A program made the translations under genes and the position numbers. A stretch of 43,855 nt of DNA from JBDSLU01 sp039916225. Lineage in GTDB: Bacteria > Acidobacteriota > Vicinamibacteria > Vicinamibacterales > Vicinamibacteraceae. How positions within the stretch are numbered: the first letter of the stretch is position 1; each line of letters opens with the position of its first letter. This document shows positions 7,904 through 21,189 of the stretch, one piece after another. The stretch spans positions 1 to 43,855 of the forward strand of contig JBDSLU010000466.1 of the NCBI GenBank assembly GCA_039916225.1. Direction: 5' to 3'. The notes under the pieces were generated by a model. That model searched no databases, was not told the DNA's origin, and worked only from the letters and a program-made list of their open reading frames with translations.

Positions 7904-9715
7904 TCAGAAGGCTGGCGGCGTGCCCTGGCGGTGGTGGCGATGGGCGGCGTGGCGGCGGTCGCGGAGGCGCAGCCGTCCGGCTTCGCGCTCGTCTCCGGCG
8001 ATCCGCTGACGGCCTTCCGCGTCTCGTCGTCGCGCGCGACGTCGGGCGTGGTCGACGTCGACGGCCCCGGCTTCTCGCGGGCCTTCCGCATCGACGTTCG
8101 CGAGCCCGGCGAGACCTGGGACGTCGAACTCGGGGCGCGGCTCGGGCGCGCCGTCGACCGCGGCGAAGTGGCCTACATCACGTTCCACGCCCGCGCCTTT
8201 CGCGGGGCCGGCGAGACGGGCGAGGCCTCCTTCAGCGTCTATGCCCAGAAGGCCTCACCCGACTGGAACAAGTCGCTGCACGAGAGCCTGGCGGTCGGCG
8301 CCGACTGGCAGGCGTTCACGCTGCCGTTCACTTGGGGTGCGGCCTACGCCGCCACCCAGGCCAGCTTCGTGTTCGGCGTCGGCGGGCTCGCGCAGGGCAT
8401 CGAGATCGGCAGCATCGAGGTCGTCGGCTTCGGGCCGGGCGTCACGCTCGACATGCTGCCCCCGGCGCGGTTCACCTATGCCGGACGCGGCGCCGACGAT
8501 CCGTGGCGGGCCGAGGCCGCCGCCCGCATCGAGGCGATCCGCAAGGGCGACCTGGTGATCGAAGTCGTCGATGATGAGCGCGAGGGCGTCGAGGATGCCG
8601 AGGTGCGCGTCGAACAGCGCCGCCACGCATTTCCGTTCGGCTCGGCGCTGCAGGCCGCTCGACTCACCGCCGGCCCCGCGCCGGGGGGGCAGCCGGACGA
8701 CAACGCCGCCTATCGGCACGTCATCGAGACGCTGTTCAACGCCGGCAGTCTCGAGAACGACACGAAGTGGCCGCCGTGGGAAGGCGACTGGGGCGCGGCG
8801 TTCAACCAGGCGCAGACGCTGGCGGCGCTCGACTGGATGCGCGATCGCGGGCTGCGGACGCGCGGGCACGTGCTGGTGTGGCCCGGCTGGAACAACCTGC
8901 CGCAGAGCCTGCAGCGGCTCCGCGGCGAACCGGACGCGGCCACCCGCATCCCGCAGCGTGTGCTCGATCACATCGACGACGTCACCGCGCGGACGGCGTC
9001 CTACATGGACGAGTGGGACGTCATCAACGAGCCGTACACGAACCACGACCTGATGGACCTGGCCGGCAACGGCATCATGGTCGACTGGTTCGTCCGGGCG
9101 CGCCAGCGTCTGCCGCACGCCGGCCTGGTACTGAACGACTACGACATCCTCAGCCGCCATGGCGGGCAACGCGCGCACCAGGATCACTTCGAGGCCACCG
9201 CTCGCTTCCTGATCGAGTCGGGCGCGCCGATCACCGGCCTCGGCCTGCAGGGCCACTTCGGCGCCAGTCCGACGTCGATGGCCACCGTGAAACGCCTGCT
9301 CGATCGGTATGCCGCGTTGGGCCTGTCGCTCCGGATCACCGAGTTCGACATCGACACGGCCGACGAGGCGCTGCAGGCCGACTACACCCGCGACTTCCTG
9401 ACGATGGTGTTCAGCCATCCGGCGGTGGCCGGCTTCCAGATGTGGGGTTTCTGGGAGGGCGCCCACTGGCTGCCGCGCGCGGCGATGTACCGCCGGGACT
9501 GGAGCGAGAAGCCGAACGGCGAGACCTTCCGGCGCCTGGTGCACGAGGTGTGGCGGACCGCCGCGAATGGCCGCACCGACGACGACGGGCGCTTCGCCAC
9601 GCGCGCCTTCCATGGCCAGTACGAGGTGACGGTGACCTCGCGCGGCCGGACCCGTGTCGTCGCCGTCGAGCACGTCAGCCGGGACGGCCCGACCGTCATC
9701 CGCATCGAGATGTGA
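7901..9715 (+). CDS. GH10 endo-1,4-beta-xylanase with N-terminal beta-sandwich domain
   Basis: Secreted retaining xylanase of 604 residues. A signal peptide is visible (WRRALAVVAMGGVAAVAEA, cleavage near residue 23). Residues 25-180 resemble a carbohydrate-binding beta-sandwich (CBM4/9-like), a tentative call. The GH10 barrel spans about 215-560: ALQAARL and FNAGSLENDTKWP at the first strands, RGHVLVWPGWNNLP, the acid/base in WDVINEPY (E377) and the nucleophile in RITEFDID (E481), then FQMWGFWEGAHW. The last 40 residues form a short beta-rich tail. The start is fixed by the palindromic divergent promoter, and there is no SD. It acts on xylan outside the cytoplasm, and the GH43-like gene 61 bp downstream would process the released chains. 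Confidence 0.93.
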   Translation: MSEGWRRALAVVAMGGVAAVAEAQPSGFALVSGDPLTAFRVSSSRATSGVVDVDGPGFSRAFRIDVREPGETWDVELGARLGRAVDRGEVAYITFHARAFRGAGETGEASFSVYAQKASPDWNKSLHESLAVGADWQAFTLPFTWGAAYAATQASFVFGVGGLAQGIEIGSIEVVGFGPGVTLDMLPPARFTYAGRGADDPWRAEAAARIEAIRKGDLVIEVVDDEREGVEDAEVRVEQRRHAFPFGSALQAARLTAGPAPGGQPDDNAAYRHVIETLFNAGSLENDTKWPPWEGDWGAAFNQAQTLAALDWMRDRGLRTRGHVLVWPGWNNLPQSLQRLRGEPDAATRIPQRVLDHIDDVTARTASYMDEWDVINEPYTNHDLMDLAGNGIMVDWFVRARQRLPHAGLVLNDYDILSRHGGQRAHQDHFEATARFLIESGAPITGLGLQGHFGASPTSMATVKRLLDRYAALGLSLRITEFDIDTADEALQADYTRDFLTMVFSHPAVAGFQMWGFWEGAHWLPRAAMYRRDWSEKPNGETFRRLVHEVWRTAANGRTDDDGRFATRAFHGQYEVTVTSRGRTRVVAVEHVSRDGPTVIRIEM

Positions 9716-9761
9716 CGGCTGGCTGTCCGCACTCGCGGGGGCCGGGAGCGGGGCGGGTCGC

Positions 9762-9769
9762 TATACGAT
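9762..9769 (+). promoter_or_regulatory. -10 element for a predicted leaderless GH43-like mRNA
   Basis: TATACGAT (9762-9769) contains TACGAT ending 7 bp before the ATG at 9777. There is no SD between them and no clear -35. The context TACGAT followed by ACGGCCATGC closely matches that of the GNAT gene start at 12416. Confidence 0.45.
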
Positions 9770-9776
9770 AACGGCC

Positions 9777-10829
9777 ATGCTGTCGCTCGTCCTCTGGCTC
9801 GTCACGCTCGTGGCTGGTGCGCAGGCCACGCCTCAGCCTCCGGCGAATGCGTCCGTCTTCGGCCAGGGCGAATCGCGCGACGCCGGCCATCGATCGCAGA
9901 TCCGGATCCGCGATCCCTTCGTCCTGCCGGACCCGGAGGCGAAGGTCTACTACATCTACGGCAGCACCAACCGCGGGCTGAGCGCCACCGACGCGCGCAA
10001 GGAAGTGGTGGTCTACAAGACCCGCGACCTCGAGGAGTGGGGCGAGCCGATCACCGCGTGGGCGGTGCCGCCGGGGCATTGGGGCCACGAGACGGTCTGG
10101 GCCCCCGAGGTGCACCGTTATCAGGGCAAGTACTACCTGTTCGTGACGCTGACGTCGGCCGATCCGCTGCCGGCGCCGCCGGGGCGTCCACCGAACTGGA
10201 AGCGCGGCACCGAGATCCTGGTGGCCGATCGGCCCGAGGGGCCGTTCACGCCGTTCGGTCACGGCCCGCAGACGCCGCACGACTGGATGGCCCTCGACGG
10301 CACGCTCTACGTCGAGGGCGGCGTGCCCTACATGGTGTTCTGCCACGAGTGGATCCAGATCACCGACGGCAGCATGGAGATGGTGCGGCTGTCGCCCGAT
10401 CTGTCGAAGCCGGTCGGCGCGCCGAAGACGATGTTCCACGCCACCGAGGCCCCGTGGACGCGCTGCCGCGGCGACATCGGCGAGCTGTACCAAGGCAAGC
10501 GGTATCACGCCTCGATCACCGACGGGCCCTGGTTCCATCGCACCCGGACGGGCAAGCTGATCATGTTGTGGTCCAGTTATGGACCGGCGAAGTACGCAGT
10601 CGGACAGGCCGAATCGACGAGCGGGACGCTCGCCGGGCCGTGGGTCCAGGACGCGGAGCCGCTGTGGAAAGACGACGGGGGACATCCGATGCTCTTCACT
10701 ACCTTCGAAGGACGCCTGGTCATGGCGATCCACCAGCCGAACCGGCGCGTCGAGCGCGCTCGCTTTTTCGAGATGGACGACCGCGGCGATCGGCTGCAGA
10801 TCGTCCGCGAGATTGGCGGGCCGCGATGA
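9777..10829 (+). CDS. Family 43-like glycoside hydrolase (five-bladed beta-propeller)
   Basis: Secreted protein of 350 residues with a signal peptide (MLSLVLWLVTLVAGAQA). The propeller opens with IRIRDPFVLPD, whose Asp (D46) is the expected general base, followed by KVYYIYGSTN. WAPEVHRYQGKYYLFVTLTS and DGTLYVEGGVPYMVFCHEW are family repeats that carry the candidate acidic residues, and TDGPWFHR, KLIMLWSSYGP and GTLAGPW are typical of a GH43 subgroup. An arabinofuranosidase or xylosidase role fits its place behind the GH10 xylanase, but specificity cannot be read from sequence. The start at 9777 is chosen because it gives a clean signal peptide; the frame extends upstream without support. Its stop overlaps the next start (ATGA at 10826), implying translational coupling with the M28 gene. 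Confidence 0.85.
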   Translation: MLSLVLWLVTLVAGAQATPQPPANASVFGQGESRDAGHRSQIRIRDPFVLPDPEAKVYYIYGSTNRGLSATDARKEVVVYKTRDLEEWGEPITAWAVPPGHWGHETVWAPEVHRYQGKYYLFVTLTSADPLPAPPGRPPNWKRGTEILVADRPEGPFTPFGHGPQTPHDWMALDGTLYVEGGVPYMVFCHEWIQITDGSMEMVRLSPDLSKPVGAPKTMFHATEAPWTRCRGDIGELYQGKRYHASITDGPWFHRTRTGKLIMLWSSYGPAKYAVGQAESTSGTLAGPWVQDAEPLWKDDGGHPMLFTTFEGRLVMAIHQPNRRVERARFFEMDDRGDRLQIVREIGGPR

Positions 10830-12373
10830 GGCGTGAGGCATTCGTCCTCGCCGCCGTCGTCCTCGGTGCCACCGCCGTTGCGGCGCCGTCGGTGTGGGCG
10901 CAGGCGCCTGTCGCAGTGCCTCCCGCCACCGCTGCTGCCGCAGGGGCCGGCGTCCGTCCCGATGCCGATCCGCGGATCCAGGCGCTGGTTGCCGCCGTCT
11001 CGGTCGATCGGATGAAGACGCTCGACACGACGCTGGTCGGTTTCGGCACGCGCAACACGTTGTCGGGCACGGCGTCGACCACGCGCGGCATCGGCGCGGC
11101 GCGACAGTGGATCCTCGACGAGCTGAAGCGCTCGAGCGCGAAGCTGCAGGTGTCCTTCGACACGTATCAGATCGCGCAGCAGGGACGCATCACGCGGCCG
11201 GTGGAACTGCGCAACGTGATGGCGGTGCTGCCGGGGCGGACGCCGCGCCGCATCTACGTCAGCGGCCACTACGATTCGCTCAACCTCGGATCGGGCGGAC
11301 AGCTGGCCTCGGCGACGAGGGCCCCGGGCGCCGGGACGGCCGGCGCGGCGGCGACGGCGGGCGCGGCTGGTGCGAACGGGGCTGCCGGAGCCGCGGCGGC
11401 CGGCGCTGGTGGAACGGCCGGTCCGGGTGGCGCCGGCGGTGCCAACGCCGCCCCGGCCGATCCGCTCCAGCGCCCTGGCATCGACTACGACCTCGACGCG
11501 CCGGGCGCCAACGACGACGGCAGCGGCACCGTGCTGACGATGGAGCTGGCCCGCGTGTTCGCCGAGAGCGGCCTCGAGTTCGACGCCACGCTGGTGTTCA
11601 TCTGCTGGGCGGGCGAGGAGCAGGGACTGATCGGCTCGGCGGCGCACGCGCAGCGCATCGCCGCCGAGAAGGTGCCGGTCGAGGCGATGATCTCGAACGA
11701 CATCGTCGGCAACTCGCGTGGCGGCACCGGCATCATCGATGCCGCGAGCGTCCGCCTTTATGCGGTCGGCCCCGAGGACTCGCCGGCCCGGGCCCTGGCC
11801 CGCTACATCGTCTCGGCGTCGGCGACCTACGTACCGTCGCATCGTGTTCGGCCGATGGCGCGTGAGGATCGCTTCGGGCGCGGCAGCGACCAGTCGTCGT
11901 TCACTCAACAGGGCTACCCGGCGGTGGTCTTCCGCGAGGCCAACGAGAACTTCGACCGGCAGCACTCGGCCCGGGACACGCTCGACGGCGTCGACTTCGG
12001 CTATCTGGCGCAGAACGCGCGGGTCAACGCGGCGGCTGTTGCCTCGCTGGCGCTGGCGCCGGCGGCGCCGGTCGTCACCACCGAGCGCGGCGCCGCACGC
12101 ATCGGCCGCGATCCGTCCGGCTACGACGCCGCCCTGCGCTGGGCCGCCTCGCCCGGCGCCGTCGGCTATCGCATCTACTGGCGCGAGACCTGGCGCATCG
12201 ACTGGCAGCATGCGCGGACCGTCGGCGCCGTCACCGACGTCGTGCTGCCGGGTGTCTCGATCGACGACTGGGTATTCGGTGTCGCGGCGATCGGCGCCGG
12301 CGGCCACGAGAGCCTGGTCAGCGCTTACGTGTCGCCGAACCGGCCTGGGCGACCGATCGAGCTGGTGAAATAG
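10826..12373 (+). CDS. Secreted M28 family metallopeptidase with Ala/Gly-rich insertion and C-terminal Fn3-like domain
   Basis: Protein of 515 residues with a signal peptide (residues 1-26, ending VWAQA). Zinc ligands of family M28 are all visible: H148 in SGHYDS, D230 in GANDDGSG, E264-E265 in WAGEEQGLIGS, D292 in SNDIVG, and the final His in RQHSARDT. Between the first and second ligands there is a low-complexity segment at about residues 160-215 made almost only of Ala and Gly, which most relatives lack. After residue 420 a beta-rich stretch (GYDAALRWAASPGAVGYRIY) looks like a fibronectin type III domain. It likely trims peptides in the periplasm or outside. Its ATG overlaps the GH43-like stop by ATGA, so the two are in one operon despite different substrates. 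Confidence 0.9.
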   Translation: MRREAFVLAAVVLGATAVAAPSVWAQAPVAVPPATAAAAGAGVRPDADPRIQALVAAVSVDRMKTLDTTLVGFGTRNTLSGTASTTRGIGAARQWILDELKRSSAKLQVSFDTYQIAQQGRITRPVELRNVMAVLPGRTPRRIYVSGHYDSLNLGSGGQLASATRAPGAGTAGAAATAGAAGANGAAGAAAAGAGGTAGPGGAGGANAAPADPLQRPGIDYDLDAPGANDDGSGTVLTMELARVFAESGLEFDATLVFICWAGEEQGLIGSAAHAQRIAAEKVPVEAMISNDIVGNSRGGTGIIDAASVRLYAVGPEDSPARALARYIVSASATYVPSHRVRPMAREDRFGRGSDQSSFTQQGYPAVVFREANENFDRQHSARDTLDGVDFGYLAQNARVNAAAVASLALAPAAPVVTTERGAARIGRDPSGYDAALRWAASPGAVGYRIYWRETWRIDWQHARTVGAVTDVVLPGVSIDDWVFGVAAIGAGGHESLVSAYVSPNRPGRPIELVK

Positions 12374-12403
12374 TGCCAGCCCGCTGACGTCCAGTCGGTG
12401 GGG

Positions 12404-12409
12404 TACGAT
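12404..12409 (+). promoter_or_regulatory. -10 element for a predicted leaderless GNAT mRNA
   Basis: TACGAT ends 6 bp before the ATG at 12416. No SD is present. An in-frame GTG at 12398 lies upstream of this element and is therefore the less likely start. Confidence 0.45.
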
Positions 12410-12415
12410 GCGGCC

Positions 12416-12952
12416 ATGCACGCACCGGAGCGCGTGGAGACGTCGCGGCTGATCCTCCGCCGGCCGCGGACGGCGGACGCGCGGGCGATCTTCGAGCGCT
12501 ACGCCAGCGATCCCGAGGTGACGCGGTGGCTCGGCTGGCCGCGGCACACGACGATCACCGACAGCGAAGGCTTCGTCGCCTTCAGCGAGGCGGAGTGGGA
12601 ACGCTGGCCCGGTGGGCCCTACCTGATCGAGCGCCGCGCGGACGGCGTCCTCGTCGGTTCCACCGGATTCGGTTTCGAGGCGCCACAGCGAGCCATGACC
12701 GGCTACGTCCTCGCCCGCGACGCCTGGGGCCAGGGCCTCGCGACGGAGGCGCTCCGGGCGATCGTCGAGATGACGCCATCGCTCGGCCTGGTCCGGCTCC
12801 ACGCCTTCTGCCACGCCGACCACCTCGCGTCTGCTCACGTCCTGGACAAGTGCGGCTTCGCCCGCGAAGGCGTGTTGCGGAGCCATCTGGTGTTCCCGAA
12901 CAGCGGCCTGGACGCGCCGCTCGACGTCCTGAGCTACGCGCGTACCTGGTAG
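12416..12952 (+). CDS. GNAT family N-acetyltransferase (RimJ/RimL type)
   Basis: Cytoplasmic acetyl-CoA-dependent acetyltransferase of 178 residues. The opening ETSRLILRRPRTADA is the standard start of the RimJ/RimL-like Acetyltransf_3 family. YVLARDAWGQGLATEALRAI contains the pyrophosphate-binding loop (Q-G-x-A form), and VLDKCGFAREGVLR is the usual C-terminal helix and strand. The acceptor may be a protein N-terminus, an amino sugar, an amino acid or an antibiotic; the family does not reveal it. It sits alone after the M28 gene, 42 bp downstream, with its own -10 element. The start at 12416 is supported by that element and by alignment of the family's N-terminus. Confidence 0.88.
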   Translation: MHAPERVETSRLILRRPRTADARAIFERYASDPEVTRWLGWPRHTTITDSEGFVAFSEAEWERWPGGPYLIERRADGVLVGSTGFGFEAPQRAMTGYVLARDAWGQGLATEALRAIVEMTPSLGLVRLHAFCHADHLASAHVLDKCGFAREGVLRSHLVFPNSGLDAPLDVLSYARTW

Positions 12953-13079
12953 CCGCGCGCAGCCGCGGGAAGACCACACGCGGGCAGCAGTCTGGCTGCA
13001 GTGCGTGGGCCGTCGCGCCGATGTTCAGAGCACATCACTACGCTGCGACCGCGCGTCCCGCGCGGCAGAGAGGCACCGC

Positions 13080-13454
13080 ATGGCTCTGGCGTTGACCTTG
13101 TGGGGTTGGTCCGGACTGGTTGCGTCCTTCGGCGTGATCCTGGCCTTGTGGGCGCGCCATGCGTGGCGCGCCGCCGTCCGCGAGGAACTGGTCGCCTACC
13201 TGGCGCACGCCGCACCCGAGGTCGCCGTGATGGACGTCTTTTCCGGCGCGCTCGTGTATCAGGCGCGCGACACCGCCGAAGCGCCGCGCACGCTCCCGTT
13301 GCGCGAATTCTACCGACACCTTGGCGCGCGTCCGGGAGGATCCGCCGAGGCCGAGGCGGCCCGGCTCGAGGTCTTCGCCGCGGTCGTGATCGCGATGCGC
13401 GTTCAGGCCCGCGGCCCAGCCGACGCGGTCGCCCCGCTGCAGCGCGCGTCCTGA
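13080..13454 (+). CDS. Small membrane-anchored hypothetical protein
   Basis: Unrecognised protein of 124 residues. One membrane segment lies near the N-terminus (about residues 2-24, LTLWGWSGLVASFGVILALW), followed by a basic stretch and a soluble alpha/beta region of about 90 residues (LVAYLAHAAPEVAVMDVFSG, then FYRHLGARPGG). No cysteine or metal motif is visible. The ATG at 13080 is chosen because the membrane segment begins there and GAGAGG lies 7 bp upstream; the frame is open to 13005 without support. It lies between the GNAT gene and the MacB-like permease gene, separated from the permease by a repeat-bearing spacer. Function unknown. Confidence 0.6.
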   Translation: MALALTLWGWSGLVASFGVILALWARHAWRAAVREELVAYLAHAAPEVAVMDVFSGALVYQARDTAEAPRTLPLREFYRHLGARPGGSAEAEAARLEVFAAVVIAMRVQARGPADAVAPLQRAS

Positions 13455-13460
13455 GTCTCC

Positions 13461-13475
13461 GGCGCGGCGCGCGCC
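13461..13475. terminator. Possible weak terminator hairpin
   Basis: GGCGCG (13461-13466) and CGCGCC (13470-13475) flank a 3-nt loop, 7 bp after the stop of the small membrane protein gene. There is no T-run, so this could be chance in such GC-rich DNA. Confidence 0.25.
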
Positions 13476-13485
13476 TCTCCTCGGA

Positions 13486-13560
13486 GCCGCACGCCATCCA
13501 CTCCCGGGCCGCACGCTATCCCTCGGCCGAGCCGCACGCCATCCCTGCCACGTCGCACGC
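13486..13560. repeat. Direct repeats of GCCGCACGCYATCC with 21-23-bp spacing
   Basis: Copies lie at 13486-13499, 13508-13521 (one C to T change) and 13531-13544; a partial copy GTCGCACGC is at 13552-13560. Start-to-start distances are 22, 23 and 21 bp, about two helical turns, placing the copies on one DNA face. They occupy the spacer before the MacB-like permease gene at 13614 and could be operator sites. Confidence 0.6.
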
Positions 13561-13613
13561 TCACGCAGGGCGATGCGGGAACCGCCGCCAGGTCGCCTGC
13601 GTCGATCCCCGAG

Positions 13614-14843
13614 ATGTCGCCGCTGCCGATCCGCCTTGCCGTCCAGACACTCCGCGCCAACCTGCTGCGGACGGTGCTGTCGACGCTCGGCATCGTGATG
13701 GGCGCGGCCTCGCTCTCGGCGGTGCTGGCGCTCGGTGACGGCGCCGAGGCCTTCGCCCGCCGCCGCATCGAGGGCGAAGGGCTGCTGAGCATCCTCCTTT
13801 CGGCGAAGACCTTCGATCGGATCGACGGCGTGCGCGTGCCGCGGACCGCGCCGGTACAGTTCGCCCCGGCGGACGTCGGCGCGCTGGCCGAAACGCTTGG
13901 CCCAGGCGCCGGCGTCACCCTGATCCGCAAGGCGATCCTGCGCTGGCGCACGGCGCCCGAAGCGGCCGCCACCACGCCGCCGGCCGAACACGCGGCGATG
14001 GCCAACGGCCTGGCGGTGGCCGGCGCCGTCGCGCCGGCGAGAGTGCAGGCGGGCCGACCGCTGGCCGCCGCCGATCTGGCGGGCGAGACGCCCGTCGCGG
14101 TGGTGTCGGCGCCGGTGGCCCGTACGGTCGCGGCGACGCCGGTCGCGGCCGTCGGTCAGGATCTGATCGTCGCCGGGCGGCGGGTGCGCATCGTCGGCGT
14201 CCTGCCCGACCGCGCCGGGCGTGACGAGCCGCTGGTGATGCTCTCGTTGGCGCTGCTCATGGCGCTCACATCGGACATCCAGGAGCCGCATGCGCTGGTC
14301 GTGCAGGCTCCCGACATCGAGGCCGTCGAGCCGCTGAAGGCGACGGCGACACGATGGGCGACGGCCCGCTACGCCGACGGGGTCACCGTGGCCGCGACCG
14401 GGCTCCAGCGCCTGCGCGACGTCGCCCAGGGCATCCTGCTGTTCAAGCTGCTGATGGGCGCGTTCACCGCGATCGCCCTCCTGGTCGGAGGCATCGGCAT
14501 CATGAACGTGCTGCTCGCGTCGGTCCTCGAGCGGACCCGCGAGATCGGCGTCCGCCGGGCGGTCGGCGCGACACGGGGCGACATCGTGGCGCAGTTCCTG
14601 GCCGAGTCGATCGCGATCTCGGGCACGGGCAGCCTGCTCGGGCTGGCGCTCGGCCTGGCCGGCGCGTTCGCGTTCACCGCGGTGATGCGCGCCCGCAGCG
14701 AAGCCTTGATCTACGCCGCCGTGACGCCGCAGACGGTCCTGGCGTCGCTCGTCGCGGCCCTGGTCACCGGCGTCGTCTTCGGCCTCTATCCGGCGTTCCG
14801 GGCGGCGCGCTTGCCGCCCGTCGAAGCCATCCGCGCCGAGTAG
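13614..14843 (+). CDS. MacB/FtsX-type ABC transporter permease
   Basis: Inner-membrane protein of 409 residues with MacB topology: TM1 at about residues 17-40 (TVLSTLGIVMGAASLSAVLAL), a large periplasmic domain at about 45-270, then three membrane helices in an FtsX domain at 280-400. GGIGIMNVLLASVLERTREIGVRRAVGAT is represented by its core IGIMNVLLASVLERTREIG, the coupling-helix region diagnostic of MacB-like permeases. These proteins act mechanically to drive export of lipoproteins, toxins or peptides together with an ATPase. No ATPase or adaptor gene is adjacent, so this is an orphan permease. The ATG at 13614 lacks a strong SD. The gene ends 17 bp before the convergent gltD gene. The cargo is unknown. 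Confidence 0.88.
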   Translation: MSPLPIRLAVQTLRANLLRTVLSTLGIVMGAASLSAVLALGDGAEAFARRRIEGEGLLSILLSAKTFDRIDGVRVPRTAPVQFAPADVGALAETLGPGAGVTLIRKAILRWRTAPEAAATTPPAEHAAMANGLAVAGAVAPARVQAGRPLAAADLAGETPVAVVSAPVARTVAATPVAAVGQDLIVAGRRVRIVGVLPDRAGRDEPLVMLSLALLMALTSDIQEPHALVVQAPDIEAVEPLKATATRWATARYADGVTVAATGLQRLRDVAQGILLFKLLMGAFTAIALLVGGIGIMNVLLASVLERTREIGVRRAVGATRGDIVAQFLAESIAISGTGSLLGLALGLAGAFAFTAVMRARSEALIYAAVTPQTVLASLVAALVTGVVFGLYPAFRAARLPPVEAIRAE

Positions 14844-14860
14844 AAGTCGCGGTGCCGGGG

Positions 14861-16308
14861 TTACTGGACCGGAGCCGGCAGTTCCGACGCGCCCATCAGG
14901 TAGGCGTCGACGCCGCGCGCCGTGCTGCGGCCGTCGGCGATGGCCCAGACAATCAGCGACTGGCCCCGCTGCATGTCGCCCGTGACGAACACGCCGGGCA
15001 CGCTGGTCATCCAGTTGGCGTCGCGGCCGACCGTGCCGCGCGGCGTCAGCGCCAGGCCGAGATCGCCGACCAGGCCCTTGCCTTCCGCGCTGGTGAAGCC
15101 CATCGCCAGCAGCACCAGATCCGCCGCGAGTTCGAACTCGGTGCCGGGCACCGACTTGAACACCAGGCGGCCGTCTTCCTTCACGGCCTGCACGCTGTGC
15201 CCGACCAGGCCGCGCACCTGCCCCTTGTCGTCGCCGACGAACTTGGACGTCGACACCGAGTAGAGGCGTTCGCCGCCCTCTTCGTGCGCCGAGGAGACCC
15301 GGAAGATGTTCGGCCACTGCGGCCACGGATTGTCGGCCGAGCGGATCGCCGGCGGCTTCGGCAGCAGCTCGAGCTGGTGGATCGACTTGGCGCCCTGGCG
15401 ATGTGCCGTGCCGAGGCAGTCGGCGCCGGTGTCGCCGCCGCCGATGATCACGACGTGCTTGTCCTTGGCGGTGAGGAACTGGCTCTCCTTGACCGCGTCG
15501 CCTTCACAGCGCTTGTTCTGCAGCGGCAGGTAGTCCATCGCGAAGTGGACGCCTTCGAGCTCGCGGCCCGGAATCGGCAGGTCGCGCCCGACCGGGACGC
15601 CGCACGCCAGCACCACTGCGTCGAAGGACTGCTTGAGCGTCGCCGCATCGGGTGAGACGCCGACGTCGCAGCCCGGCTTGAAGACGATGCCTTCGGCTTC
15701 CATCAGCGAGAGCCGGCGATCGAGGATCGCCTTCTCCATCTTGAACTCGGGAATGCCGTAGCGCAGCAGGCCGCCGATGCGATCGGCGCGCTCGAACACG
15801 GTGACCGCGTGGCCAGCCTTGTTCAGCTGATCGGCGACGGCCAGGCCCGACGGTCCCGAGCCGACGACGGCGACGGTCTTGCCGGTGCGTGAGGCGGGCG
15901 GGGTCGGCTTGACCCAGCCTTCCTCGATGGCCCGCTCGATGATCGCCCACTCGATCGACTTGATGGTCACCGGGTCGGCGTTGATGCCGAGGACGCACGC
16001 GCCTTCGCACGGCGCCGGGCACAGCCGTCCGGTGAACTCCGGGAAGTTGTTGGTCGCCAGCAGCCGCGTGAGGGCGGCCTGCCAGCGATCGCGGTAGACG
16101 AGGTCGTTCCAGTCCGGAATCAGGTTGCCGAGCGGGCAGCCCTGATGACAGAACGGGATGCCGCAGTCCATGCAGCGCGCGCCCTGATCGGCGAGCACCT
16201 GCGGCTGATTCAGCTTGTAGACCTCGCGCCAGTCCTGCAGCCGCTCGGCAACGGGCCGCGACGGTTGCTTGCTGCGCTTGATCTCGATGAACCCGGTCGG
16301 TTTACCCA

Positions 16309-16309
<1 letters not shown>
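14861..16309 (-). CDS. gltD: Glutamate synthase (NADPH) small subunit
   Basis: Beta subunit of glutamate synthase, 482 residues, which oxidises NADPH at FAD and passes electrons through iron-sulfur clusters to GltB. The N-terminal cysteine-rich region (ARCMDCGIPFCHQGCPLGN, then GRLCPAPCEGACVLG) binds two [4Fe-4S] clusters. The FAD site is VAVVGSGPSGLAVADQL and the NADPH site VVIIGGGDTGADCLGTAHR. The C-terminal GVFVTGDMQRGQSLIVWAI is the usual second FAD signature. Its ATG shares one base with the gltB stop (TAATG), so gltB and gltD form a translationally coupled operon in the order gltB-gltD. Length matches the family. Identification is firm. Confidence 0.97.
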
Positions 16310-21030
<4,721 letters not shown>

Positions 21031-21189
21031 GTTGGTACCCCGAAAGGAAAAGCGGCGGCAGAGGACACGTGTCCCCGCCTCGCGGACCTTCATTAGGCGG
21101 TAGAACGCCGGTGAAGGGAAATAGAAACGTATCATTCTTTCCATGCCTGATTTGCATGGACCGCGGCGGGACCCCTGATTCCGGACATG

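Noticed and set aside
13486..13560. CRISPR array
   Set aside because: Repeats are only 14 bp with 7-9-bp spacers, far too short, and no cas genes are present.
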